In this document: piece after piece, positions 33,531 to 43,125 of the stretch | How positions within the stretch are numbered: position 1 is the stretch's first letter | Layout of the letters: the number at the start of each line of letters is the position of its first letter | Assembly: GCF_032854445.1 (NCBI RefSeq) | Contig: NC_088295.1 | Coordinates: 34,895,385-34,938,509, forward strand | Length of the DNA: 43,125 bases | Origin: Liolophura sinensis | Lineage: Eukaryota; Mollusca; Polyplacophora; Chitonida; Chitonidae | Reading direction: 5' to 3' | The notes under the pieces: generated by a model | What the model was told of the DNA's origin: nothing | Database searches by the model: none | What the model saw: the letters and a program-made list of their open reading frames with translations, nothing else | Made by a program: the position numbers and the translations under genes

Positions 33531-36180
33531 TTCTGTGTTTAACTGAACCCCAACAACACAAACAAAGGAAGGCTCTGATGAAATTTACTATTAACTCTAT
33601 TTACAAAAATAGGAATACAATGTCAAAACATGCAGCTTGTACCGAGGACTTTTACATATTTAGACAAGGGTATATTAAACAGAAACATGTGGAGTAAACT
33701 GTACAAGTATTTTTGTGTTGATTGAAATAATATAATTCATAAAGCCTGCTGATTTGTGCTACATGTACCTGTAGCTAAGACAACAGTACCCTAAGACTGG
33801 TAAAAATAGCTCTTATTCTTAGGTACACATTACATGTAAACCACAGGCGACTTCAAAAGTTCATTTTACAAACAATTTGTAGCAGTTCAATACACACGTG
33901 TCATTGTCACATATGGACCATGAAATGAACATGGATCGTCATTACAGTGTACATACAATTTGCCATGAACGTTATTCATGTTAATGAACAAATTGAGAAA
34001 ACAATTTACCCTAATTCCTCTAAAATTTGGGACAGATATTAGTAGTGTTGAAAGTAGAATATTACATTTCTGTACCAGCTTTTTGGAAAAGTAAAGATAT
34101 GAGTATGTTGTTCATTAGATGGTCTAACCACATGAGAAAAAATAAACTCAATATTCCTGTTATAAATACATATAAAGTGGTTAAAATGAGCAACCAGGTG
34201 TCCCAAATTTGAGAAGAAATAAGGTAGCCCAGTTGCCATTGTTGAGCAATACATGAAGAAGTTTACAGGTGAACTAGTGAGCACAACATATAAATATCTG
34301 ATGTTGTTATAAATTAGAGCAGCACCAGCAACTGAATTACAGTACATAGCACCACTGTTGGCCAGAGAGTAAGGTGCATGCAGATGTATCATAGCCTGTC
34401 TGTCACCAACTGCTTCTGCACATCCCTCAGTGTGACAGGCATGTTAAGCCACTAGTGACAGCTGTGAAGCCTACACCTACAAGGTAGTTGACAGGTTCAA
34501 TAGCAACATAACAAACCTGCACTGACCCAATTTTAAGGTTAAATGTTTAAGGTTAAATGCAGATGTAACCTGGCCAAAAATTAATTACTATTAATAACAC
34601 CCATAGTAATAACTGTATTTTAATCAAATAGACTTCATTTTGAAATTTTCTTTACATTTTCACCACAAACTATTTTATACTTCTTTAATTCAAGAAACTT
34701 GTACAGGTATTTGTAGCAAGCATGTTCAAATGATCACACCCAACTACATGTAAATGTCTTCAAAACCACCTGGTCCATGCAAAATTTCATCTGCTGAAAT
34801 GAATGAATGATTATGGCTTCGCTCAGCTGATTTTGAAAATGTACCATAAACATGCAAGGTGCATAATTAAGGTAAACATAACATTCATCTTAAGGATTTT
34901 TTATGTGCAATGCAGGTCTGACATGAAAATTGTGTGTTGATGAAAAAGAAATAAATCATTGATTTTTAATATTTAATATTGTGAATGCCTTAAATGTTTA
35001 GCTGCCTGTATTGTGCTTAGTGTATAACTCCAGGGATAATTTATAGCCATATTATATAAAGCTGATTAAGTTTTCTGCTTAACTTCTTTGGCCACATGTG
35101 TTCTGTTTACACATGTGTAAGTACACATCATAAGATTATGTACACTAGTTATAAACAATTCTAGCATAGCTGCCCACCATGAAATTTATTACATTTTACA
35201 TCCACCCAAAAAAGGATAAACCTGTAATTGTGGCAACAGCCAGCACAAAAGAGGATTTCTGCTTGCACCCAGACCTTTCTTATAAGATGCACGCATGGAA
35301 ATAAAGCTGTTTAACTACCCTATGATTTGGCATGAATTTACAAAAAGTTACCCTGTACAGTTTAACCATGATGAGAGAAAATCAGCTTTCTTGAGTTTTC
35401 TCCATTGGCATTCTTTTTTTATTTTGTTTGGCTTCTGAGATTTGACTTGGAAGGCTCTTGCAACGATCATCACTATTTTTCACTCCTTTTCGTTTTCTTC
35501 TTCTCTATATAGCAGAAAAACTAGAAGTGACAGCTATATAAAACTATACCAGGTTACAAAACATTCAAAGCTATGGGCTCTAAATTTCCAATATTCTTTA
35601 TACAAGTACTATCTAATAATTACTGAATACACCATGTAACCCGTAAAGCTGTAAATCGTATGTAAAGACAACTTAGAACCTGAGCATGCAGGTCTATACT
35701 TTAATATATATACATACATGTATATTTTATTTGAAACTCTGCTTTCAAAGTACATGTATGGGTAAGTTTAATATCAAACCTTATTTGATCAGTATGATAT
35801 CCTTTTTTCTGTTACTTTGTGTAATTACATGTACCTCTTTCACCTAAATGGAAACTACAGTATCAATGTTCAAGGATCTGTGGTTGATGGAAAAGTCATG
35901 ACAAATTGAGACTGACATATATCTATATACTGAGACTGAGGCCATATCAAGTTAGAAATACCAATGCTTGGAAAGATGGCCACTACAATGTCTTTGATGG
36001 TGATGACATGACACATACAGGCAGTTGTGAAGGTGGTGCCTGTGTTTACTGCTGGCCCACGTTTCAGCTGTGTTCATTATGACAAGCAGATTGAACTACG
36101 TGACACTACCAGATCACTTACTCCCTACTTACACACATTAACGTGTAATCCCTACTCTAGTATTAATCAGTTACGTATTC

Positions 36181-36431
36181 ATTTTTCTGATTGGTGTTTT
36201 ATGCTGTAGTCAAGAATATTTCACTTATATTACGGCGGCCAACATCATTGTGGGAGGAAACTGGGCAGGGAGCGTGGTAAACCCACAGCTAAACCCACTG
36301 CACAGATCGCTGGCAGGCCTTTCTCACCTATGACAGAAGAGGAAGCCATCATGAGCTGGAACTTGCTCACAGCACTCTGATGGGAGGCTCCTACAAGAAG
36401 TTCATTGAGATGCGCTAGCCATGAAGTCCCC
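36181..36431 (-). mobile_element. SINE family 1, complete but diverged copy
   Basis: Reads tttctgattggtgttttatg through cggcggccaacatcattgtg and gaggaagccatcatgagctg to gcgctagccatgaagtccc. Confidence 0.75.
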
Positions 36432-38199
36432 TATTAACTGGTTACAGCAATCAGATGAAATATTTGCCTCTATAAATGCGCTACAGATGTAGCTCCTCCA
36501 GCATGCTTTACAAACTTGTCCACCTGTTCCGTGTGGCGTTTTCAAAAGGCTGGTATTGGTAACTGTAGTGAGGGTCTGCATTTGATTTCTTCAACTAAGA
36601 AGAATAATAGCTTGTTCATCACGTTGGAGGAATGTTAGCATTGCTGAGTCTGTTATAGGAACTAGACATATGGTTTACAAAGGTCTTGTTAACCGCCTAA
36701 ATACACATACAATGACGTAGGAAAAAACCGTCTGGATAGAACAAGATACCGATACTTGAAAGCAGCAAGAGTTACCTCCCTTAACATGTTGATCCAGACC
36801 ATAAAGTTCAATGCAGCAATGACTTTTAAGGAACTGCCTAAAAACTTGAATCACAAGCATTATGGCAGTTCAAGATACAATGATTACAACGTATATTCCT
36901 CTAAGTACAAAAAAGTACTATATCACTCAGGTACAAGTGGATGCTATTTAAATTTCTAACCAACTTCATGCATATAGCCTCTACTAATTAAAATGATGTA
37001 CCCTGGTTAAGGATCGACACAGTGCAATTTACATTTTCACATTGTCAATAGAAGGAATAAGTGGGTGCTTTGATGTGGTAAGGTTGATCGCTGTTTATCA
37101 GTCAAATGTAATTTTTACATATACAGTATATATATGTACATGTATGTATCATATATTATATCTTCATAGTTAAAATATATATTTTCCAGACCGAGGACAT
37201 GGCACTGAACTCGCACACATGAATGGAACAATCTCCTGCTTTGAATTTTTTTAAAGATAATTGATATTAATAAATAACAACAAAATATATTTCACCAAAT
37301 AATATACAACCTGAATGTCTCCACCAGTACATCACCCCACCCCTCACCCTGACTTGTCCCCAGAATCTCAAGAAACCAAAACAGCCCACCCCGAGTCCTT
37401 CCCCAGACAACCCTTGCCTGAATTTACATGTGTGTGACCGTGCCGCCAAAACCGACTTGTTTACCTCACGATCACAATCTGTACTCTGACCCACTTACAA
37501 ATACCACATTACCGAAGGATTTTTCAAGACAACTGCTTCCACTCGACCAACCAGAAAATGTGCTCTAATAAAGTGATATACAAACCTTCTGTGCGTCCCG
37601 AAAATGTGGCCACCAACTAACAAATATTTCCCATTAATTCCACTGTCTGCGACTATCGTGACAACAAATCCTCACAGACGCATTCTAGCACCCATCGGAT
37701 GCCAAACTAAACCGTAATAATAAAGTTCCTAACTAATGAAAGAAACGGAATATTCGCACATATGCTTGATCACTTATATTTTAAACTCCACCTTCTTTCT
37801 CTTCATTTCATTTGTACAACATTGGGACAGTTTCTCAAATTGTATTACCAAAAGGCGTTGTAAGCTTTCACAAGTTTAAAAGCTGGCAAATGATTTTTTG
37901 TAATGGTGATTTCAAAATATATAGTTGTCGCGTGGTATGATTTTCGTTTTGTTTTCTTGTTCCTGTATTTATATTCTCACATGAGGATGTCGATGACGAC
38001 TGACAGAAGTTACCGAAACTATGTGTGATGTTCCTCCAAGTTAAAGATAATCGTGTTTGCCGATAGTTGAGGGACCAGGTTCGTCGGTTACAAGGTAATG
38101 AACTTAACATTTTGAAAAAGTAAACCTAGGAATTCTTGTATGGTGATAAATTTTTCCATTCCATCGTAGCCTTGCGATGTGAATCACGCTGGCAGTGAC
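36432..38199. other. Gene-less stretch upstream of STAMBP
   Basis: Nothing coding was recognised. CpG content rises from about 37300 onwards, which fits a promoter-proximal region. A minus-strand donor-like CGTGAG|GTAAAC lies at 37465. Confidence 0.4.
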
Positions 38200-38392
38200 A
38201 GGCGATGACGATGTCATGCACTCATGAAGAGATTTGTAACTCCTTCATGTGCCGACTGTTCAAACAACTCATCCTCCATAGAAAGCCCTGTACACATTTA
38301 CAGTCGCAGTTTAACAAATATTCGCTACCGAAAACCTTGAAGTTTTTCTCCTCAAATTTGTAATTGTTTTGCGCCATTCAATCACAAGAAAC
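38200..38392 (+). promoter_or_regulatory. Probable promoter/5'UTR region of STAMBP
   Basis: The segment has more CpG and less low-complexity sequence than its surroundings and ends in a good donor-like AGAAAC|GTGAGT at 38393. A non-coding first exon joined to an acceptor at about 38991 or 39010 is the simplest arrangement. The left boundary is a guess; no TATA box is convincing. Confidence 0.35.
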
Positions 38393-39028
38393 GTGAGTAT
38401 TGTACGTACAAGTAAGTGTAAGCCTGCATGTGGAATAGGTGTTGGTGAATAGGAAAGTTTCGAGTTAAAATTCTTTTGTCGTCAAAGGTAAAAACAGTTC
38501 TGCTGTGTCGTGTGAATTGTGCAAAATGTTAGGTAACCTTTGTTGACATTAATTTAGTGATCACCTGTCTCACCCTTTTCCAGGGTCACAAATGGCACCT
38601 CTTTCTATTAGGAATTTCTCAAGTTCATAAACGTTTAGGTTCTCAGCTTTCTCTGTCATTCGTCTACTCTAAATTTTCATGACATTTTTTTTTTTTCAGT
38701 TACGAATGTTGTAATGAATATCATCAAAAATAGTGGCCTAGCATTTTTGATGCGTCACATGATACAGTTGAACTTTTTCTACATTAATCGATAAAAGAGT
38801 ACTAACTCGAAACTCCCCTATTATTCCATCATGATTTGTGTATTTGAAAAAGTACTGCTCGATGTCCGACCAATTTCCATAATTTTTATCACTATCAAAG
38901 TGGCATCTGCATGCATGCCTACGTGTAGTTGGGCTGTTTCGTGGTACCATGACTCTTTCTCAATACTTTTGTTGTTTTTTTTCTTATCCCAGTTTTTTTG
39001 CTACTGGTAGACAGCCTGCCACCAAGCC

Positions 39029-39237
39029 ATGGCAGACACTGTGCCTTTCAGCGGTATTCGTGATCCCAGTGAGCGCATACGAGCTCTGTGTCGGGCAGGG
39101 GGACAGGTAGATATTGACCCTACGATCCCAACTAAGCTGTACTTCCGTTCAGGGGGACAGATGATCAGAATGGCCACAGTTTACTATGATGAAGGCAGCT
39201 TGGAATCTGCTTTTATTCTTTTTACAAAGTATATTAC
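39029..39237 (+). CDS. STAMBP: STAMBP coding exon 1 (start, MIT-like domain)
   Basis: Starts at the ATG in ccaagccATGgc and ends at phase 2 before GTAAGT. It encodes [20 protein letters not shown] through the [18 protein letters not shown] helix, the typical start of AMSH family members. Pyrimidine-rich acceptors at 38991 and a TAG at 39010 lie just upstream, so the 5'UTR is probably spliced. Confidence 0.93.
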
Positions 39238-42200
39238 GTAAGTATTGAAAACATGATTGGACTACATTGGCTTTAATTACTCTGATTTAACATTAGTTCT
39301 TCAAGTTAGCATTCTCCTTAGATTATCGTTGTGCAGACAGTATTATATAGGCTACTTGTCATGACACTGGGAAAGCCAGTCCTACTGCATACTGAACTGA
39401 TTGTAATCACACAAAATATAACCAGAAGGAAAGCAGTCAATGATATACAGCGATATTTGGGTAGAAAGTTTTCCTCCCTAAATGAGACACGGCTTGCATT
39501 TAATTATAAAATACATGTATGTGTTATTATTTTTATACATATATCAGTAACCTTGTGTAATGGGAGCAGCTTTCCACTGCTTACATGTATACTAGCAGTA
39601 ACTAGGGGGAATTTCCCTTGAGCTTAATTGGTAGAGCACTGTACTTCGGCTGCAGACCTTAGTTCAAATCCTGGTATGACCTACATACTTAGTGAATGAG
39701 TGAGTGAATGCTTGGGGTTTATCATCGTACTTCACAATTTTTCAGTCATTAGACAAAGAAGGAGTCCCTAGAGTGCATGCAATCTACCTCCTTGTTTTCA
39801 ACAGCTCTTTTATGTAGTGCTGCTTCACTGAGATGACTTACAGAAGGGAAGTAAGCCGCCCCTCCCAAACCCTTATACTGATACGGGTCAACCAGTCAGT
39901 GCACTATCCTTTTAATGCCAGACGCCCAGGAAATGAGGAAGTTACGGCTTCTTCTTTTAAGGTCTTAGGTGTGACCCAACCCCGGACATTCTACCAACTG
40001 AGCTATCGGGGCCGGTACCCACAGAGTCAAATCCCTCAACCATTTCTCTGGTGCCATGACCAAACAGGTTCCAAGAAGCGTGGGGCTCTGGGCCTGTGAA
40101 TGTGGTGTGTGTCTTAGGAGAGTGTGGAGGAGTGTAACGGGAGCAGCCTTTCAATACTTACACTAGCAGTACCTAGGGGGACTCCCGGTCACGTCACCAG
40201 TGTAATGGTGGAAGGATGTCACTATCAACTATCTACCAAATGAACTAAGGGGAAATTCTTCCTAGCTACTCCTAGTATAAGCACTTGAAATTTGGGCTGG
40301 TTACACTTGTGACTGTCTCTCCGAGCAGTGCATGTACTTGAAAAGAAATTACATTTGAAATGAATTCTTTCTTCAGGCTTTTTGTAGAAAAGTTGCCAAG
40401 ACATGCAGATTACAACCAGGCTTCCAAGGCCGATATTAAAGATGTAAAAAAGGTAATATCAAAATATTCCTTGTAACATATTTTACTTTAACAAAACTTG
40501 GCTCAGCAACCTCTTCTTTCTGGTAGGTTTGTAAGTAAAATATTTAACAAATTATGTACATTTCCTTGGGTCACATAGCATTGTATGCTTCACAAGCTGA
40601 CCACAACAAGGTGTGTGGACCTCAGTTAAATTCTGCATTAATTATTACATGATACCAATTTTATCCATTATGTATCATTAGGAGCTCATCGTCCTTTAGA
40701 CAAATCTTAATTCATACAAGGGAGATTACAGTCAGAGGGACGGTTCTTGTAATGATGTGAAGGACATCATTCAGTCTATACAGCAAATATGGTCAACTGT
40801 GGCTAAATGATGTTTATGATGTTTAATCATGAGGAGAAACTAAAATGAGGTATATTATTAATGTATCTTTTAGAACATTGATGCCTAAGTATCTGAGCAA
40901 TTACCTGTTAAACAGGCTGACATTATTCTTATATGTGGATCAATTTGAGTCCATGATGTAAAATGGATTGGTGTTGTGTGGTATATGTCTGTCCACCATG
41001 CTGTTATGTTTTATAGTCGTGTTGTTTACATAAATGGAGATATTGACTCAGGTTCTTAGGAAAATGTGTTGATCACTTCTATTTTCTGTTTTTAAAGGTT
41101 GCAAACTACTTAATGAATTCACATATTGCCTTATTTTTAAGAAATTGCAAGATGTATTCCCTATCGCTGAAGAATTGAAGGAAAAATTGCGGATAAAATA
41201 CATTGAGGAAGAAACAAAAAGAAGAGAACAGGAGGTAAGAGTAAATTAGTTTAAAATTCTATATTAAACAATAAAACTAAAGTTTGAGCTCTATTATGAG
41301 TTTGAGCATGTTGTCAGTTGTTGACAGTTATTAAGAGCCCAGTTTTCATGGATGCTGGACATTATGCCACATTTATTAAACTTTCAAACGTTAAGTGGAA
41401 GTGTCTAATCTGTCTTTAATTTGCATGTCTGTTTTTTGTTTGTCTGCTTTGTGAAATGCATTGTATACCCACGTATAATGTTATTGACTTCGTTTAGGGG
41501 AGATAATGGGGATGTGTCACTCACTTTTCCTTTTGGTACTATTCATTACAGAGACAGCTACAAGAACAGATTGCTAAAGAGCAGGAAAGACTCAGATTAG
41601 AGCAGGAAAAACATGAACGAGAAGAAAAAGCTAGACTAGAAAAACTCCGAATAGAATCTGAAGAGTTATGGATACAAGAACAAGAGGAAAGATTTCGACA
41701 GTTACAGGAAAAAGAGAAAGAGAAGTTAGAGCAGGACTTGGCTCAGTTAAATATTGGTGCTAACACACCGGACTTACCTAACAACAAGACAAGTGTTTCT
41801 GGGGGTGCTGGCTATCAACAACCTATACCTAACTTTGTGGCTAATGACCTCTCCAGTAATACACCTAGCATCCCTAGTAGGGATTTGAAGAAAAATGTCA
41901 TAGCTGATTCCAAAGGTCCTGGGTAAGTTTTATTACTAGTATGTGTAATATATTTATCATTTTTCAACCATTGTTCTGTGCGTCAATGTCATGGCATGGC
42001 ATTCCAGTGAAGCAGCATATTGGATCTGGTCTGCTTCGAGGAAACATTGTGATGTGACTGAAATATAATTGAAAGCACTAAAAGTACAAAATAAATCGAA
42101 ACGAAAAATAGAAAGCTCATTAATAAAGTTGCTGATCATGCATTAAATATGCAAGTAACACTGCAAAGTTATGGACCTGAATCAATAACTTCATTTCATG

Positions 42201-42895
42201 TGGTTTTTCCATTCAACAGGTCAGCTCTTCCATCCACTCCAAGTTTTGACAGAAGTACGAAGCCGGCAGTATTTGATCACTTCACAAGTATTGGCAGTTT
42301 TGAGGGAAGCGTAAAAGGCTTACATCCAGTAGTGGTACCAACAGTTTTGATGCAGAAGTTTTTGGAAACCGCTAAACCTAATACAGATCGAAACATTGAG
42401 ACTTGTGGAATACTAGCTGGAAAACTGGTAAGAATATTTGCAAATTCAATTCATTTGTGTAGTACTGATCGATGAATTGTACTACATTTCACTTCACATA
42501 TTCAAGTCATAAGAAGGACAACAGCCTAGCCAGCAAGCGCTGAAGTGGAAGCCACAATTTCTGTAAATGACCAGTGGTATGAACTGAAGCCATTAATTGT
42601 CTTGGCCATTAATTATTCCTACACTTGCAGTGTGTGTAAAAATTCCTTCTAGATACATCGGATAAGAAAATGCAAAGCGGTTTTTCATCTGTCTGTATAG
42701 ATAAAAAGTATATTAAAGTGATTATCCAGTTTGGTATATCTTGCACTGTGTTTGTAGGCCCGTAACCAGTTCCATATTTCCCATGTGTTGATCCCCAAGC
42801 AGTCCGGAACCTCAGAGACATGCACCACACAAAATGAGGAAGAGATCTTTGATTATCAGGACTCCAATGACCTCCTAACTTTAGGGTGGATCCAT
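39029..42895 (+). CDS. STAMBP: STAM-binding protein (AMSH) deubiquitinase, partial gene (N-terminal 365 residues)
   Basis: Six coding exons (39029-39237, 40377-40452, 41142-41234, 41552-41922, 42220-42427, 42758-42895) join with GT-AG borders and matching phases into 365 residues. AMSH is a JAMM zinc metalloprotease that cleaves K63-linked ubiquitin chains on endosomal cargo with STAM/ESCRT-0. Residues ~1-120 form the USP8-dimerisation/MIT-type domain ([20 protein letters not shown]), which binds CHMP proteins. About 95-200 is a Glu/Lys/Arg-rich coiled coil. Residues 257-265, PSFDRSTKP, fit the STAM SH3-binding motif PX(V/I)(D/N)RXXKP except for Phe at position three. The JAMM domain begins near 283; Glu310 in [11 protein letters not shown] corresponds to human Glu280. 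The last exon ends GWIH, the first zinc-ligand histidine; the rest lies beyond the window. The start ATG has a good context (ccaagccATGg). Confidence 0.93.
39555..39613. repeat. Flanking repeat, copy 1
   Basis: Shares gtgtaatgggagcagc, ctagcagtaactaggggga with 40132-40186. The two copies bracket the SINE composite in STAMBP intron 1. Confidence 0.75.
39614..39682 (+). mobile_element. tRNA-like SINE head fragment, plus strand
   Basis: Contains an A box-like tgagcttaattggtagagca and a B box (agttcaaatcc) at the spacing of a tRNA, abutting the tail of the minus-strand SINE at 39689. It does not fold into a convincing functional tRNA: acceptor ends do not pair and there is no clear anticodon stem. 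Confidence 0.55.
39689..40013 (-). mobile_element. SINE family 2 (tRNA-headed, CACTCACTCA tail) in STAMBP intron 1
   Basis: On the minus strand the head GGCCCCGATAGCTCAGTTGG carries a perfect A box, followed by a poor B box (GGGTTGGGTCACACC). The central part includes GACTGGTTGACCCGTATCAG and CTCAGTGAAGCAGCACTAC. The tail is GTGAAGTACGATGATAAACC followed by CATTCACTCACTCATTCACT. From memory this central part and tail are very common in gastropod genomes; a repeat-library search would confirm it. Confidence 0.75.
40132..40186. repeat. Flanking repeat, copy 2
   Basis: Partner of 39555-39613 (gtgtaacgggagcagc, ctagcagtacctaggggga). Just to the right, on the minus strand, another A box-like CCTTAGTTCATTTGGTAG (about 40235-40252) suggests a third tRNA-like head. 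Confidence 0.7.
40377..40452 (+). CDS. STAMBP: STAMBP coding exon 2
   Basis: A short 76-base exon entering at phase 2 (TTTCTTCAG acceptor) and leaving at phase 0 (GTAATA donor). It encodes [20 protein letters not shown], the most recognisable part of the AMSH N-terminal helical domain. Confidence 0.93.
41142..41234 (+). CDS. STAMBP: STAMBP coding exon 3
   Basis: 31 codons, phase 0 at both ends, acceptor TTTTTAAG and donor GTAAGA. It encodes [20 protein letters not shown] and the beginning of the charged coiled coil ([10 protein letters not shown]). Confidence 0.92.
41552..41922 (+). CDS. STAMBP: STAMBP coding exon 4 (coiled coil and linker)
   Basis: A 371-base exon entering at phase 0 (ATTACAG acceptor) and leaving at phase 2 (GTAAGT donor). 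The first ~65 codons are almost all Glu, Gln, Lys, Arg and Leu, a long single helix or coiled coil. The rest is a polar linker rich in Asn, Pro and Ser, typical of the unconserved spacer before the STAM-binding motif. Confidence 0.92.
42220..42427 (+). CDS. STAMBP: STAMBP coding exon 5 (STAM-binding motif, catalytic Glu)
   Basis: A 208-base exon entering at phase 2 (AACAG acceptor) and leaving at phase 0 (GTAAGA donor). It holds the [15 protein letters not shown]3 ligand, then the start of the JAMM fold: [28 protein letters not shown]. The Glu of IETCGIL is the catalytic acid/base of AMSH-type JAMM proteases. Confidence 0.93.
42758..42895 (+). CDS. STAMBP: STAMBP coding exon 6 (last one visible)
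   Basis: 46 codons, phase 0 at both ends, acceptor TTTGTAG and donor GTAAGG. It encodes [20 protein letters not shown], then EEEIFDYQD, and ends LLTLGWIH. In the family this is followed by T-H-P of the zinc-binding HTHP motif, so the next exon, outside the window, should begin there. Confidence 0.93.
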
Positions 42896-43125
42896 GTAAG
42901 GAAAATTGAGTCTCTGCTAGTCACTCTATCAGTTTGATGTGTTGTGGAAGTGAATGAATTAAATTTTCCAGGATAGTGCAAGTTAACTTCTCTTCTAGCA
43001 CTCTGTAAAATGTGAATCAAATAAAAATGTTAGTCATTCAAGACAAGAATTTTTGCAGAATTTATCTTGCTCACTCACATTTGAAGGCATTTGTCATTTA
43101 ATGGAAAAATGTCCCCGTACAGATT

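Larger units (their letters stand above)
28651..36180. other. Gene-less stretch
   Basis: Contains the MITE at 29776-29993 and the SINE at 33334-33530, with many TACATGTA words. Two minus-strand donor-like sites (below 31627 and 31386) are noted separately. No coding sequence of a recognised family. Confidence 0.45.
39238..42757 (+). other. STAMBP: Introns of STAMBP
   Basis: The introns are 39238-40376 (with the SINE composite), 40453-41141, 41235-41551, 41923-42219 and 42428-42757. All five are GT-AG. Only the first contains recognisable repeats. Confidence 0.85.

Noticed and set aside
36756-36959. Plus-strand ORF MKAARVTSLNMLIQTIKFNA..
   Set aside because: Looked protein-like at first, but I recognise no family and there are no splice signals around it.
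37267-37494. Minus-strand Gly/Arg-rich 75-residue ORF near the possible bidirectional promoter
   Set aside because: Glycine richness comes from C-rich plus-strand sequence; no homology pattern recognised.
37982-38110. Minus-strand ATG exon candidate (MLSSLPCNRR..) with a GTGAGA donor
   Set aside because: It ends at phase 1, which fits none of the downstream acceptors seen, and the peptide is not recognisable.
39614-39682. Genuine tRNA gene
   Set aside because: A and B box-like sequences are present, but the acceptor and anticodon stems do not pair convincingly and it sits against SINE sequence.

Overview
This is a window of animal nuclear genome, very probably from a mollusc. It is AT-rich, its genes are cut by GT-AG introns, and it carries many tRNA-derived SINEs ending in AAATA-type tails, a second SINE family whose tail reads ...CACTCACTCA..., a short TIR element (MITE), non-LTR retrotransposon remains, and a striking abundance of the palindromic word TACATGTA. 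The SINE types and the TACATGTA richness are what I associate with gastropods and bivalves; that taxonomic reading is inference.

Two protein-coding genes are supported, divergently oriented, and both run off the window. On the minus strand, 5612-11035 holds six phase-compatible coding exons of a RhoGAP protein that best fits the FAM13 family (RhoGAP domain, then a proline-rich exon, then a Ser/Asp-rich exon). Its C-terminal part should lie left of the window. A further minus-strand exon-like segment at 14031-14161 does not join the next exon in frame by the strongest acceptor, so the true 5' end is unresolved. On the plus strand, 39029-42895 holds six phase-compatible coding exons of STAMBP/AMSH, the endosomal K63-specific deubiquitinase: MIT/USP8-dimerisation domain, coiled coil, STAM-SH3-binding motif and the first half of the JAMM domain. 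The window ends after the exon carrying the first zinc-binding histidine.

Left end (1-5611): a nested tandem repeat built of ~69-bp units with a duplicated flank (about 300-1463), a truncated BED-like zinc-finger fragment of transposon type on the minus strand (2526-2774), a MITE (3773-3988) and a 48-bp x 3 tandem repeat (4335-4486). Middle (14162-38400): about 24 kb with no convincing gene. It is filled with SINE copies nearly all in one orientation, two to three more MITE copies, a 93-100 bp tandem repeat and a LINE 3' fragment with its microsatellite tail. It may be intergenic or a long first intron of the minus-strand gene. STAMBP intron 1 contains a composite of tRNA-headed SINEs flanked by a duplicated segment.

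The two genes have no obvious shared pathway beyond being housekeeping-type signalling/trafficking factors. I found no previously undescribed multi-gene system. The most unusual items are the orphan exon, the MITE family, the one-sided SINE orientation and the composite SINE in STAMBP intron 1.
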